In this document: in pieces, positions 37,805 through 47,309 of the stretch
Layout: each line of letters opens with the position of its first letter
How positions within the stretch are numbered: position 1 is the stretch's first letter
Source of the DNA: an uncultured Oscillospiraceae bacterium
Lineage (GTDB): Bacteria > Bacillota > Clostridia > Oscillospirales > Oscillospiraceae
Reading direction: 5' to 3'
DNA: 64,000 nt
Assembly: GCA_947626265.1 (NCBI GenBank)
Contig: CANQRM010000014.1
Span: 21,242 to 85,241, forward strand
The notes under the pieces: model-generated
What the model was told of the DNA's origin: nothing
Databases searched by the model: none
The model's input: the letters and a program-made list of their open reading frames with translations, nothing else
Made by a program: the position numbers and the translations under genes

Positions 37805-38695
37805 ATGAAAAGAAAACTTGAGATAAGCGAGCTGATATTCAAGATCATCAGCTATACGCTCCTGACCGTGTTCGCGCTGTGCTGTCTGTACCCCTTCGTG
37901 TACGCCATATCCGCCTCCATCAGCGGCCGGTCCGCGGTGGAGTACGGCTCCATCGTGCTGTTCCCCAAGGACATCCAGTTTGAGGCATTCGCCAAGATGT
38001 TCGGGGACAACATGTTCTGGAACGCCTATTCCAACACCCTGTTCATCACCCTGTACGGCACGCTGTGGGCCATGCTGACCTCCATCCTGGGCGCCTACGC
38101 CCTCTCCAAGAGGCGGCTGCTTTTCCGGAAGTTTTTCAACTTCTTCCTGGTGTTCACCATGTGGTTCTCCGCCGGCATCGTGCCCCAGTACCTGAACTAT
38201 TTGGATACCCAGAAGGTGTTCAACGCCGTGGGCATCATGGACGACAAGTGGCTGGTTGTCATCGCCATGGGCATGGCGGCCATGAACATTATCCTGCTGC
38301 GCAACGCCTTTGAGGGCGTGCCCAGCGAGATCGAGGAGGCCGCCATCGTGGACGGCGCCAGCGAGTTCCAGGTACTGAGCAAGGTCTATATCCCCATGAG
38401 CAAGTCTACCATCGCCACGGTGGCGCTGTTCTTCGCCATCTCCCGCTGGAACGGCTACTTCTGGGCGAGGCAGATGATATCCAACTCCAATGAGCACCCC
38501 CTGCAGGTCTTTATCCGATTGCGATTGGAGGAATACACCGACCCGGAGGCCATGTCCGGCTGGAACGAGGCGTTCGCCTCCGACTCGGTGATCTACGCGC
38601 TGATCGTCTGCTCCATCGTTCCCATCCTCATCATCTATCCCTTCATCCAGAAATACTTCGCCAAGGGCGTGAATATGGGCGGCGTGAAGGAATAA
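37805..38695 (+). CDS. Carbohydrate ABC transporter permease, LplC/YtcP type
   Basis: A 296-residue permease, the partner of the preceding one. TM1 covers ISYTLLTVFALCCLYPFVYA. The EAA loop is EEAAIVDGASEFQVLSKVYIP, and the C-terminal FIQKYFAKGVNMGGVKE is a hallmark of the LplC/YtcP family. It has GGGAGGG before the ATG. Confidence 0.93.
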   Translation: MKRKLEISELIFKIISYTLLTVFALCCLYPFVYAISASISGRSAVEYGSIVLFPKDIQFEAFAKMFGDNMFWNAYSNTLFITLYGTLWAMLTSILGAYALSKRRLLFRKFFNFFLVFTMWFSAGIVPQYLNYLDTQKVFNAVGIMDDKWLVVIAMGMAAMNIILLRNAFEGVPSEIEEAAIVDGASEFQVLSKVYIPMSKSTIATVALFFAISRWNGYFWARQMISNSNEHPLQVFIRLRLEEYTDPEAMSGWNEAFASDSVIYALIVCSIVPILIIYPFIQKYFAKGVNMGGVKE

Positions 38696-38785
38696 GTCTC
38701 TGCCGTTCGTATCCATAATTTAATGTGCACATCCCGGGCAGTGACCCGGTGCAAGAGCAAACAAAACATCATTAAGGAGGAAACC

Positions 38786-41041
38786 ATGAAGAACTGGAAA
38801 TCCATTCTTGCGCTTCTGCTGGCGGTCGTGATGACCGTGGCCCTGATGAGCGGCTGCGGCCCCAAGACCTCCGTCGCCGAGCCCACCGAGGCTCCCGCGG
38901 AGGAGACCGAGGCGCCCGCCGAGGAGACCGAAGCTCCTGCTGAAGAGCCCGCGGCCGAGGAGCCGGAAGCTCCCGCCGAGGAAGCTGAGACTGAGACCGA
39001 AGAGCCCGAGGCTCCCGCCGAGGCCGCCGAGGGCGGCGCCGTGGAGGCTGACCTGCCCTTCGCGGAGGGCACCGTGCTGCGCATGGCCACCGGCTATAAC
39101 AGCACCAAGACCGGTCTGACCTTCGACGCGGAGACCGCCGGCGACGGCATCACCCTGGCCGACGGCAAGACCTACAACGCCGGCGACCTGAAGCCCACCT
39201 GGGTGGAGATCGAGAACATCCTGGGCATCACCATCGAGGACAAGTACCAGGGCAACTCCGCCAGCAACGAGTTCGATTACTGGAAAGAGCGCCTGAGCGA
39301 GGTCGACATGGTCAGCGGCACCGCTGCAAAGCTCAATGAGAACGGCGTGGCCGGCAGCATGGTCAACATCGCCGAGTATCTGGACAAGATGCCCAACTTC
39401 AAGGCCTATCTGGAGGCCAACCCCATCGTCCGGCTGTCCATCGTGGGCGACACCGACACCGGTGCCATCTACTTCAGCCCGTACTTTGACGGCGTCAACG
39501 ACATCGAGCGTATGCCCCTGATGCGTACCGACTGGGTGGAGAAGCTCCTGAACGGCGCCGGCGAGTTCACCGCGGACGCCTCCAACACCCTGGCCGCTCC
39601 CGTCTATGAGCCCTACATGCCCACCGAGGGCAGCGTGACCGTGGACGTGGTGACTCCCGACGGCACCGCTGTCGAGCAGGTGACCAAGAACTATGACGCC
39701 GCCGGCAACATCGTCGCCAAGATGAACGAGGCGGGCGAGATGGACGGCGTGGCCGCTGTCAACATGCTCCGCACCTATATCGACGAGGCCTATGACGGCT
39801 ACTACGGTGAGAACCGCGCTGACCTGTTCATCGGCCAGAACGCCGCCTGGGACGCGGATGAGCTGGTGGCTCTGCTCCGCTGCGTGGTGGCCAACCCCCA
39901 GACCCTCAACGGCACCGACTCCGTCCAGGGCCTGTTCTCCCGTGAGGACAACAACAACCAGCGCCGCGTGGATATGTTCCGCTTCGCCGGCACCCTGTTC
40001 GGCGTCCGCGGCCTGGAGTCCCGTCAGGATTACCTGTACGTGGGCACCGACGGCGCCATGCATGACGCCCGTCAGGAGGCCGAGACCTATGAAGCCCTGG
40101 AGCGCATGCACGCCATGGCCGAGGAGGGCCTGCTGAGCAAGTCCTTCATGGATATGTCCGAGGAGAACTCCGGCACCATGCTGGAGAACGACCTGGGCTT
40201 CATGCACTATGACTACAACCAGACCCAGACCATCCTGAACGAGACCAAGCTGCAGGCCGACCAGGGCGAGAAGTACATGGCGGTCATGGTCCCCGTGGCC
40301 CACTGGTTCGACGGCACCAGCGACGAGGGCGTGTATATGCGCTTCACCGAGTCCTGGCGTTCCGTGAAGACCGACGGCTGGGGCATCTCCAAGCCCGGCG
40401 TGGGCGACGACCAGGATAAGCTGTACGCGGCCCTGGCCCTGATCGACTACGCTTACTCTCCCGAGGGCCAGATCCTCATGAGCTACGGCCCCTCCGCCTT
40501 CATCAAGGAGGGCGAGACCTTCAACTTCAACGGCCAGGAGATGCCTGTCATCGCCGACGCCACCTATGATGAGCTGTGGGAGAAAGCCTCCGGCAACTAC
40601 ACCAACTATGCCCGTTACTACCTGGGCTCCACGCTCTCCTTCGTGAAGAGCCAGGCCTTCGAGTATCAGTGCACCCATGAGGTCGGCCGTGAAGGCGCCG
40701 CCAAGATCTCCAACGCCATCGCCCTGGGTACCATCAAGCACCCCGAGCTGGCCGTTGCCGAGAACAGCTGGTACACCTCCGTGCCCACCGTCCTGCCCAC
40801 CACGAAGCAGGAAAATGACATGATCTCCGGCTTCACCGAGCTGACCAACAAGTTCAACCAGAACAAGGACGGCGAGAACATCCTGGTCAACGAGATCGTG
40901 TCCGGCTACACCGACGCCAACATGTCCGACGCCGCTTCTTCCGCCCAGTATGTGGCGAAGAACTACATGGGCCAGCAGTATCTGACCCTGAAGCAGGACG
41001 CCTGGCAGCGCGCTCTTGACTATTACGCCACCATCGGCTGA
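38786..41041 (+). CDS. Carbohydrate ABC transporter substrate-binding lipoprotein (large, LplA-like)
   Basis: A 751-residue lipoprotein. The signal peptide ends in a lipobox at about Cys25 (LMSGC), then a Glu/Pro/Ala-rich spacer to about residue 85. It is much larger than common sugar-binding proteins (about 430 residues) and lies with LplB/LplC-type permeases, so it should bind large pectic oligosaccharides at the cell surface. AAGGAGG is placed six bases before ATG 38786; the open frame upstream to 38723 is not needed. Family placement is from context and overall features. Confidence 0.8.
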   Translation: MKNWKSILALLLAVVMTVALMSGCGPKTSVAEPTEAPAEETEAPAEETEAPAEEPAAEEPEAPAEEAETETEEPEAPAEAAEGGAVEADLPFAEGTVLRMATGYNSTKTGLTFDAETAGDGITLADGKTYNAGDLKPTWVEIENILGITIEDKYQGNSASNEFDYWKERLSEVDMVSGTAAKLNENGVAGSMVNIAEYLDKMPNFKAYLEANPIVRLSIVGDTDTGAIYFSPYFDGVNDIERMPLMRTDWVEKLLNGAGEFTADASNTLAAPVYEPYMPTEGSVTVDVVTPDGTAVEQVTKNYDAAGNIVAKMNEAGEMDGVAAVNMLRTYIDEAYDGYYGENRADLFIGQNAAWDADELVALLRCVVANPQTLNGTDSVQGLFSREDNNNQRRVDMFRFAGTLFGVRGLESRQDYLYVGTDGAMHDARQEAETYEALERMHAMAEEGLLSKSFMDMSEENSGTMLENDLGFMHYDYNQTQTILNETKLQADQGEKYMAVMVPVAHWFDGTSDEGVYMRFTESWRSVKTDGWGISKPGVGDDQDKLYAALALIDYAYSPEGQILMSYGPSAFIKEGETFNFNGQEMPVIADATYDELWEKASGNYTNYARYYLGSTLSFVKSQAFEYQCTHEVGREGAAKISNAIALGTIKHPELAVAENSWYTSVPTVLPTTKQENDMISGFTELTNKFNQNKDGENILVNEIVSGYTDANMSDAASSAQYVAKNYMGQQYLTLKQDAWQRALDYYATIG

Positions 41042-41062
41042 GAAACCCTTTATCCCAAGCAA

Positions 41063-41108
41063 ATGACCTAAGCAAGGTCATCCGTGCTCCGGCATGACCG
41101 GGGCACGG
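41063..41108 (+). other. Two hairpins after the binding-protein gene
   Basis: A first stem ATGACCT/AGGTCAT (41063-41081) and a second built from CCGTGC/GCACGG with an inner CCGG/CCGG (41082-41108). No T-run follows. The 153-base gap to the next gene is thus structured and may protect the binding-protein mRNA and lower downstream expression. Confidence 0.5.
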
Positions 41109-41194
41109 GTGGCCGGAAAATAACCGCCCGGAAGGGCCGGGATGTGAAAACGCCCCGGCCCCAGGGAAGGCGCTTCCCCCGGAAGGAGGTTGTC

Positions 41195-41785
41195 ATGTAT
41201 AAAAAACAGATGATCGCGCAGAAGGTCCTGTGCTTCGCGGCTATCTTCGTGAGCGCCCTCGTGTTCCTCTATTCGCTGGGGATCATGACCGATCTCTACG
41301 ACAGCCTGTACAGCACCATGCGCAATCCCAACGATCTGTTCCAGACGAGCGTGCCAGGGTCGATCGTGTACTATAACATGCAGGAGTTCAACCGCATGTT
41401 CCTGGTCTGCTCCATTGGCCTCATACTGCTGGCGGTGCTGCTGTTCATCACCAACACCCATACCCGGCGGCGCTACTATATCGGCAACTACTTCGCCACA
41501 GCGGCCTATGCCGTGGCGGGCGTGGCCCTGTCGGTATTTGCCCACAGCTATATCGAGGTCTTCAAGGCCCAGTTCCTGCAGGTGGATTTCGAGGCGCTGA
41601 AGGAGCATGCCGAGATGTGGGGCACGCTCTACACTGAATCCACGTTCTGGTTCGACGTGCACTACGGCGTGTTCTGCCTGGTGCTCCTGGTGAGCGTGCT
41701 GCTGGTCGCCAACGCCATCTGGAAGGCCAGCCTCATGAAGCAGGAAGCGAAGCTCGTTGCCCAGGGAAGGGGGGCTGAGGCATGA
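41195..41785 (+). CDS. Uncharacterised four-helix membrane protein (first of four)
   Basis: A 196-residue protein with four predicted helices: about 12-34, 68-88, 97-118 and 155-178. A loop of some 35 polar residues after the first helix (starting DLYDSLYSTMRN) should be outside. The ATG is preceded by GGAAGGAGG. No family is recognised. It follows the binding-protein gene and overlaps the next small membrane protein by four bases. Confidence 0.6.
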   Translation: MYKKQMIAQKVLCFAAIFVSALVFLYSLGIMTDLYDSLYSTMRNPNDLFQTSVPGSIVYYNMQEFNRMFLVCSIGLILLAVLLFITNTHTRRRYYIGNYFATAAYAVAGVALSVFAHSYIEVFKAQFLQVDFEALKEHAEMWGTLYTESTFWFDVHYGVFCLVLLVSVLLVANAIWKASLMKQEAKLVAQGRGAEA

Positions 41786-42279
41786 CGATGGAAGAACGCA
41801 CGGTCAAACGTGACCGGATGAGATACATAAAGAATTCCCTGGCCGCCAACCTGGCGCTGTTGGGTATTCTGTTCGATGTGCTCTATTTCGTCAAGATATA
41901 CCAGTCCGACGTGGGCACCTACTACTACACGATACTGATCGGCATCTCCATCGTGTACAACCTGGTGTTCCTGCTGGCGGTATTTCTGGCCTCCGAGGGC
42001 GTGAAGAACTATAAAGCCGGGTATACCTGGCTCCTGGCCGCGATCGGCATCGGCCAGATCGTGCGCATCTTCATCATCCCCGCCCGGGCCCATGCCGCCA
42101 CGACCCTGGTGAACGGCGAGAGCGTGCCCGTCATGGGGGACAAGACGTTCCTCTATGTGGTGATACTGCTGGTGCTGTCGGCGGTGTGCCTGCTGGCGTC
42201 GGCCGCGGTGAACTTCATCCGCTGCCATGAGCTTGCCGAGCACATGAAGACGGTCCCGCCACCCAGCACGGGTACATAA
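41782..42279 (+). CDS. Uncharacterised four-helix membrane protein (second of four)
   Basis: A 165-residue protein. A basic N-terminal arm (TVKRDRMRYIKNS) is followed by helices near 20-40, 46-69, 80-100 and 122-146, with a polar loop between the last two. ATG 41782 overlaps the previous stop; it ends 12 bases before the MsmK-like ATPase gene. No family is recognised, but operon position ties it to the pectin transporter. Confidence 0.6.
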   Translation: MTMEERTVKRDRMRYIKNSLAANLALLGILFDVLYFVKIYQSDVGTYYYTILIGISIVYNLVFLLAVFLASEGVKNYKAGYTWLLAAIGIGQIVRIFIIPARAHAATTLVNGESVPVMGDKTFLYVVILLVLSAVCLLASAAVNFIRCHELAEHMKTVPPPSTGT

Positions 42280-42291
42280 GGAGGCAAAGAC

Positions 42292-43374
42292 ATGGCTACA
42301 TTGAGCTTACAGCATATCGACAAGATATACGACAATAATGTTCAGGCTGTCTTTGACTTCAACCTGGACGTGAAGGACGGGGAGCTGATCGTGCTGGTGG
42401 GCCCCTCCGGCTGCGGCAAGTCCACCACCCTGCGGATGGTGGCCGGCCTGGAGGATATCTCCGCCGGCAGACTCTACCTGGACGGCAAGGACATCACCAC
42501 CACCCCCGCCAAGGACCGGGACATGGCGATGGTGTTCCAGAACTACGCCCTTTACGGCCATATGACGGTCTATGAGAACATGGCCTTCTCCCTGACCATG
42601 CGCAAGGAGAACCCCAACGTCATACATAAGAAGGTCCTGGCCGCGGCGGAGATATTGGGTCTAACCAACCAGCTGAACAAAAAGCCGGCGCAGCTGTCCG
42701 GCGGTCAGCGCCAGCGCGTGGCCATGGGCCGGTCCATCGTCCGCAACCCCAAGGTGTTCCTCTTCGACGAGCCTCTTTCCAACCTGGACGCAAAGCTCCG
42801 CGGCGCCACCCGCCGGGAGATCCTGCTGCTCCATAAGCGCCTGGGCGCCACCATGCTCTACGTGACCCACGACCAGACCGAGGCTCTGACATTGGCGGAC
42901 CGCATCGTGTGCATGTCCATGGGCTATGTCCAGCAGGTGGGCACGCCTCTGGAGCTCTACGATTCCCCGGCCAACATCTTCGTGGCCGGTTTCATCGGCC
43001 TGCCGCCCATGAACTTCTACGACGTGACCGTGGGCAGCGGCGTCCTCACCGGCGAGGGCTTCAAAGTATCCCTCACCCCCGAGGAACAGGATACCCTCAA
43101 GGCCTATGCCGGCAAGACCATCGTCCTGGGCGTGCGGCCTGAGGACGTGGGGGAGGGGCCCGACGTGCCCGTCACCGTGTCCACCAATGAGAACCTGGGC
43201 ATGAATACGCTGGTCCACGGCCATATAGGCGACTCCAAGGCCGCCAGCGCCAAGATATCCGCCAAGCTCAAGGGCTGGTGCGACTACAAGGCCGGCGACA
43301 CGGTCACATTCTCCTTCAAGCGCAAGCACTTCTTCGACAAGGAGACCACCAACGCCATAAGGAAGGGTGAGTGA
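42292..43374 (+). CDS. Sugar ABC transporter ATPase, MsmK/UgpC type (first copy)
   Basis: A 360-residue ATPase. Walker A GPSGCGKSTTLRMVAG, Q-loop VFQNYALYGHMTV, signature LSGGQRQRVAMGRSI, Walker B VFLFDEPLSNLDAKL and His-loop YVTHDQTEAL are all intact; a C-terminal TOBE domain is present. AAGGAGG lies before the ATG. Such ATPases energise LplBC-type permeases, which lack their own ATPase. Here the gene sits between two pairs of small membrane proteins. Confidence 0.93.
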   Translation: MATLSLQHIDKIYDNNVQAVFDFNLDVKDGELIVLVGPSGCGKSTTLRMVAGLEDISAGRLYLDGKDITTTPAKDRDMAMVFQNYALYGHMTVYENMAFSLTMRKENPNVIHKKVLAAAEILGLTNQLNKKPAQLSGGQRQRVAMGRSIVRNPKVFLFDEPLSNLDAKLRGATRREILLLHKRLGATMLYVTHDQTEALTLADRIVCMSMGYVQQVGTPLELYDSPANIFVAGFIGLPPMNFYDVTVGSGVLTGEGFKVSLTPEEQDTLKAYAGKTIVLGVRPEDVGEGPDVPVTVSTNENLGMNTLVHGHIGDSKAASAKISAKLKGWCDYKAGDTVTFSFKRKHFFDKETTNAIRKGE

Positions 43375-43376
43375 GC

Positions 43377-43970
43377 ATGGCGAATAAGAGCGAGAAAAAG
43401 CCCTTTGGGCAGCGGTTCGCGGCGGGGCTGAAAGAGGCCTGGCGGAAGTTCCTCGTGGCCATCAAGCGCCGGCCCCAGATGATACCCTTGGTGGTGCTGG
43501 TAGCCGCTTTCCTGGTGTACTCCCTTAACCTGATGCACGTGTCCGACACCACCGCCAAGATACAGGGCGCCGGTATGGGGCTGGCCGGCTTTGCCACCAT
43601 GCTGTTCTCCATGCTGAGCATGGTGTGCTTTATGAACGCCTTTCCCTACCGGAAAAAGGTGAACATCCCCATGCTGGTGCTGATGTTCGTCATGCTGGGC
43701 GTGGTCATCTTCGCGGACGTATACTATCTGGGCCGCATCAGCGCGGCGCTCAACCGTGCCGACAACCCCATCACCATCACGGCGTCCACCCTTTACATCG
43801 CCTACGCCCAGTGGTATGTGCGTATGCACATCATCATCCTGTGCGTGGCCATCGTGCTGATCGTCCTTCTGCCGGTGTACTCCAAGTGGATCCGGAAGAT
43901 CAGGACCTCCGTGGAGGTCACGGACAACGGCGCCATGGGCGAGATCGACATCTCCGGCGACGACGCCTGA
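43377..43970 (+). CDS. Uncharacterised four-helix membrane protein (third of four)
   Basis: A 197-residue protein. About 35 basic cytoplasmic residues (several Lys/Arg) precede helices near 37-51, 66-88, 95-115 and 149-170; the tail is acidic and ends GDDA. It starts two bases after the ATPase stop; GGAAGGG is the likely ribosome binding site. GTG 43371 is an alternative start. No family is recognised. Confidence 0.6.
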   Translation: MANKSEKKPFGQRFAAGLKEAWRKFLVAIKRRPQMIPLVVLVAAFLVYSLNLMHVSDTTAKIQGAGMGLAGFATMLFSMLSMVCFMNAFPYRKKVNIPMLVLMFVMLGVVIFADVYYLGRISAALNRADNPITITASTLYIAYAQWYVRMHIIILCVAIVLIVLLPVYSKWIRKIRTSVEVTDNGAMGEIDISGDDA

Positions 43971-43976
43971 TATCCT

Positions 43977-44597
43977 ATGAGCAAGCGCGCGTCCAAGGGC
44001 AATAAACAGCCGGATATCGACCGCCAGACAGATTATTACAAGCTGAACACCAAGGCCGTGGACGACCTTGTGAGCGCCAATGAGGCCAACTCCCCCAAGG
44101 TGTCCGAGGCGGAGCTGCGCTCCTATAAGTCCGGACCGAAGCTCAAGATCGCCGACTGGGTGAAGATCGTGTTCATCAAGGCTTGGTTCGCCGGGGCGGT
44201 GTGCTTCTTCTTCATGTGGGGGCTGGGCAATTACCTGGCGGACCAGCTGGATATGCTGTTCGTCACCGGCACGGCCCTGGGCATCGTCACGGATATTCTC
44301 ACGAACAACGTCCTGCGCTTCATCTCCAAGACCCAGAGCGGCTACGACAAGTGGATGATGTTCCCCCAGAAGGGATGGATCAGCTTCCCGCTGAATATCC
44401 TGTACGGCTATGTGGTATTGTTCCTGGTGGTCATCCTCTACAACGTCATCAACATTACCATCATCCATTTCACCGGCGCGGTGGACACCGTGCCCCTGGG
44501 CGTGGAGCCCATACTGTTCGGCGTGTTCTGCATGGGCTTCGACGTGCTGCTGATCAAGATCAAGCATCTTATCAAGGGGCTATTCCAAAAGCATTGA
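43977..44597 (+). CDS. Uncharacterised membrane protein (fourth of four)
   Basis: A 206-residue protein. The first 60 residues are polar (basic start, then Asn/Ser/Glu-rich). Helices follow near 65-83 (FIKAWFAGAVCFFFMWGLG), 92-110, 133-158 and 173-195, and the C-terminal end is basic. It lies six bases after the third membrane protein and 13 bases before the GH28 gene. No family is recognised; the polar arm could contact the ATPase. Confidence 0.6.
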   Translation: MSKRASKGNKQPDIDRQTDYYKLNTKAVDDLVSANEANSPKVSEAELRSYKSGPKLKIADWVKIVFIKAWFAGAVCFFFMWGLGNYLADQLDMLFVTGTALGIVTDILTNNVLRFISKTQSGYDKWMMFPQKGWISFPLNILYGYVVLFLVVILYNVINITIIHFTGAVDTVPLGVEPILFGVFCMGFDVLLIKIKHLIKGLFQKH

Positions 44598-44610
44598 GCG
44601 GAGGCGGCGT

Positions 44611-46179
44611 ATGATACGTGTTCTCTATAATGGCAGCAGCTCCGCCTGCTTTGAGCTGGAAAACGCAGGCCCCTACTATGCCCCTGAGGCCTATACCGTC
44701 CTGCTGGACGGGGCGGAGGCTCTGAAGGGAGAGGCCAACGTGTTCTCCCTGTACGGCCTCAAGCCGGATACCGCCTATACCGCCGCGGTGCGCTTTGCCT
44801 CCGGGGCGGAGGAGAAGGTATCCTTCACCACGGCGGGGGAGACCTGCTGCGTCAGCGTGAAGGACTTTGGCGCTGTTGGTGACGGGGTCCATGAGGACAC
44901 AGCCGCTATCCAGGCGGCCATCAACTTCCTGCCGGAGGGGGGACGGCTCCTGTTCCCGGCGGGTACCTATCTCACCCTGCCCCTGTCCCTGCGCAGTCAT
45001 ATCACCCTGGACCTGGAAAAGGGCGCGACGATATTGGGCTCCACGGACCGGGCCCGGTACCCTATCATAAAGGGCGTGGCCCTGGACCCGGTGACGGGGA
45101 AGGAAGTGCCCCAGGGCGCTTTCGAGGGCATCGAGATGGACTGCTACCAGTCCCTCATCCATGGCTCCTACGCAAAGGATATCGCCATCGTGGGCCAGGG
45201 CACCATCGACGGCAACGGCCAAAACGGCGACTGGTGGGGGGACTTCAAGAGCTTCCCGGCGGCCCGGCCCCGGGTCATCTTCCTCAATCGCTGTGAAAAT
45301 GTAACCCTCCACGGCGTCACTATCGCCAACGGCCCGGCCTGGCACATCCATCCGTTTTTTTCCAAAGATGTCTCTCTCTATGACTGCTTTGTCACGGCGC
45401 CCAAGGACAGCCCCAATACCGACGCCATCGACCCGGAGAGCTGCGACGGGGTGAACATCATCGGCTGCCAGTTCTCGGTGGGGGATGACTGCATCGCCAT
45501 CAAGTCCGGCAAGATCGACATGGGGAAGAAGTACCTGCGGCCCGCCGACCGCCACACCATCCGCAACTGTCTCATGCAGTTCGGCCATGGGGCTGTGACC
45601 CTGGGCAGCGAGCTGGCGGCGGGGATAAAGAACCTCAACGTGAGCCAGTGCTATTTCCGGGCCACGGACCGGGGCCTTCGCATCAAGTCCCGGCGGGGCC
45701 GGGGCAAGGACAGCGTCATCACGGACGTGTCCTTCGACAACATCCGCATGGACAAGGTGCTGACGCCCATCGTCATCAACCTCTGGTACAACTGCTGCGA
45801 CCCGGACCGGTACACAGAGTACGTCTGGAGCCGGGAAAAGCTTCCCATAGACGACCGCACGCCCCATATGGGCACGTTCTCCTTCCGCAACATGGTCTGC
45901 ACCGGCGCAGAGGTGGCCGCCTGCTATATAGACGGCCTCACGGAGAGCCCCATCGACCAGGTGACGCTGGAGAATATCAGCGTGGCTTTTGCCGCCGACG
46001 CCAAGCCCGGCGTGCCCGCCATGCAGAACTTCGCCGAGAAGCGCTGCAAGCTGGGGCTGTACTTGGATAATGTGCGGAATATCCATGTCAACAACGTGCA
46101 CGTGTCCGGCGCGGATGGGGAGGGCCTCATCGCGGACCATTATGAGCACATCGACAAGAAAGGTTTTGAGGTGGACTGA
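44611..46179 (+). CDS. Polygalacturonase, glycoside hydrolase family 28
   Basis: A 522-residue beta-helix enzyme that hydrolyses galacturonan. An N-terminal fibronectin-like beta domain (about 80 residues) precedes the catalytic domain starting DFGAVGDGVHEDTAAIQAA. Catalytic motifs are NTDAID, VGDDCIAIKSG, GHGAVTLGSE and GLRIKSRRGRG. There is no signal peptide, so it should act inside the cell on imported oligomers, probably as an exo-enzyme. It follows the membrane-protein block and overlaps the GH105 gene by one base. Confidence 0.92.
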   Translation: MIRVLYNGSSSACFELENAGPYYAPEAYTVLLDGAEALKGEANVFSLYGLKPDTAYTAAVRFASGAEEKVSFTTAGETCCVSVKDFGAVGDGVHEDTAAIQAAINFLPEGGRLLFPAGTYLTLPLSLRSHITLDLEKGATILGSTDRARYPIIKGVALDPVTGKEVPQGAFEGIEMDCYQSLIHGSYAKDIAIVGQGTIDGNGQNGDWWGDFKSFPAARPRVIFLNRCENVTLHGVTIANGPAWHIHPFFSKDVSLYDCFVTAPKDSPNTDAIDPESCDGVNIIGCQFSVGDDCIAIKSGKIDMGKKYLRPADRHTIRNCLMQFGHGAVTLGSELAAGIKNLNVSQCYFRATDRGLRIKSRRGRGKDSVITDVSFDNIRMDKVLTPIVINLWYNCCDPDRYTEYVWSREKLPIDDRTPHMGTFSFRNMVCTGAEVAACYIDGLTESPIDQVTLENISVAFAADAKPGVPAMQNFAEKRCKLGLYLDNVRNIHVNNVHVSGADGEGLIADHYEHIDKKGFEVD

Positions 46180-47309
46180 TGGACTACGGCAGGATAGACG
46201 CCTATGTGCTCCAGCTGGTGGCCGACTCCACCCCGGAGCGCACCGCCTGGAACGTGGAGAAGATACGGGAGGGGAAGAAGGCCTCCTGGAACTACATTGA
46301 CGGCTGCATGCTCACCGCCCTCATGGAGATGACCCGCATCACCGGCGATGAGCGCTACGCCGCCTTCGCGGAGCAGTGCGTGGACTTTTTTGTGGAGGAG
46401 GACGGCTCCATCCGCGGTTTCAAGCCCGACGACCACAACCTGGACGACATCAACGAGGGGCGCGTCCTCTTTGAACTCTACGACCGCACGGGCAAGGAGA
46501 AATACCGCCTGGCGGCGGATGGGCTCACAAGACAGCTCGCGGCCCAGCCCCGGACACATGAGGGCAGCTTCTGGCACAAGGCCATTTATCCGAACCAGGT
46601 CTGGCTGGACGGCCTCTACATGGCCCAGCCCTTTAGGGCGCTCTATGAAAAGCACTTTGGCAAGGGCGATTATGCCGACATCGTAAAGCAGATACGCACG
46701 GTCAATGACCGGATGCTCAATAAGGACAAGGGCCTTTACTACCACGGCTATGACGCCTCCAAATCCGCCTTCTGGGCGGATAAGGAGACGGGGTGCTCCG
46801 AAAACTTCTGGCTCCGTTCCCTGGGCTGGTTCGCCGTGGCCTTGGCGGACCTCTGCGACATCCTCCCGGTGGGGGAGGAGCGGCAGGAACTCGCCGGGAT
46901 ATTCGCGGAGCTGATGCAGGCCATGGCACGCTATGCCGACCCGGATACGGGTATGTACTGGCAGGTGCCGGACCAGGGCGGCCGGGAGGGCAACTATCTG
47001 GAGACCAGCGGCAGCGCCATGATGGCCTACGCCATGCTGAAGGGCGCCCGGCTGGGTGTGCTGGACAAAAGCTATGCCGCCCAAGGCCAAAAGACCTTCG
47101 ACGGCATCATGGATAAGTATCTGACCTTCACGGACACGGGCCTTGATCTGGGCGGCATATGCCTGGTGGCGGGCCTGGGACCGGAGAACAACCGGCGGCG
47201 GGACGGGTCCTATGAGTACTACATCTCCGAGCCGGTGGTGGCCAACGACGCCAAGGGTGTGGCGCCCTTCGTGCTGGCCTACACGGAGGTAAAGCGGCTC
47301 ACAGCATAG
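46179..47309 (+). CDS. Unsaturated (rhamno)galacturonyl hydrolase, glycoside hydrolase family 105
   Basis: A 376-residue alpha/alpha-barrel enzyme of the YteR/YesR family, which removes the unsaturated uronic acid from lyase-made pectin oligomers. Family motifs include the Asp-containing WLDGLYMAQPF and EGSFWHKAIYPNQVW; LRSLGWFAVALADL is also typical. No signal peptide is seen. The product, 5-keto-4-deoxyuronate, is the substrate of KduI in the neighbouring operon. It ends 11 bases inside the convergent AraC gene. Confidence 0.9.
   Translation: MDYGRIDAYVLQLVADSTPERTAWNVEKIREGKKASWNYIDGCMLTALMEMTRITGDERYAAFAEQCVDFFVEEDGSIRGFKPDDHNLDDINEGRVLFELYDRTGKEKYRLAADGLTRQLAAQPRTHEGSFWHKAIYPNQVWLDGLYMAQPFRALYEKHFGKGDYADIVKQIRTVNDRMLNKDKGLYYHGYDASKSAFWADKETGCSENFWLRSLGWFAVALADLCDILPVGEERQELAGIFAELMQAMARYADPDTGMYWQVPDQGGREGNYLETSGSAMMAYAMLKGARLGVLDKSYAAQGQKTFDGIMDKYLTFTDTGLDLGGICLVAGLGPENNRRRDGSYEYYISEPVVANDAKGVAPFVLAYTEVKRLTA

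Noticed and set aside
38720..41062. Minus-strand open frame of 780 codons opposite the large lipoprotein gene
   Set aside because: Same antisense GC effect; the product is Val/Gly/His-rich and unrecognisable, while the plus strand has a ribosome binding site, signal peptide and lipobox.
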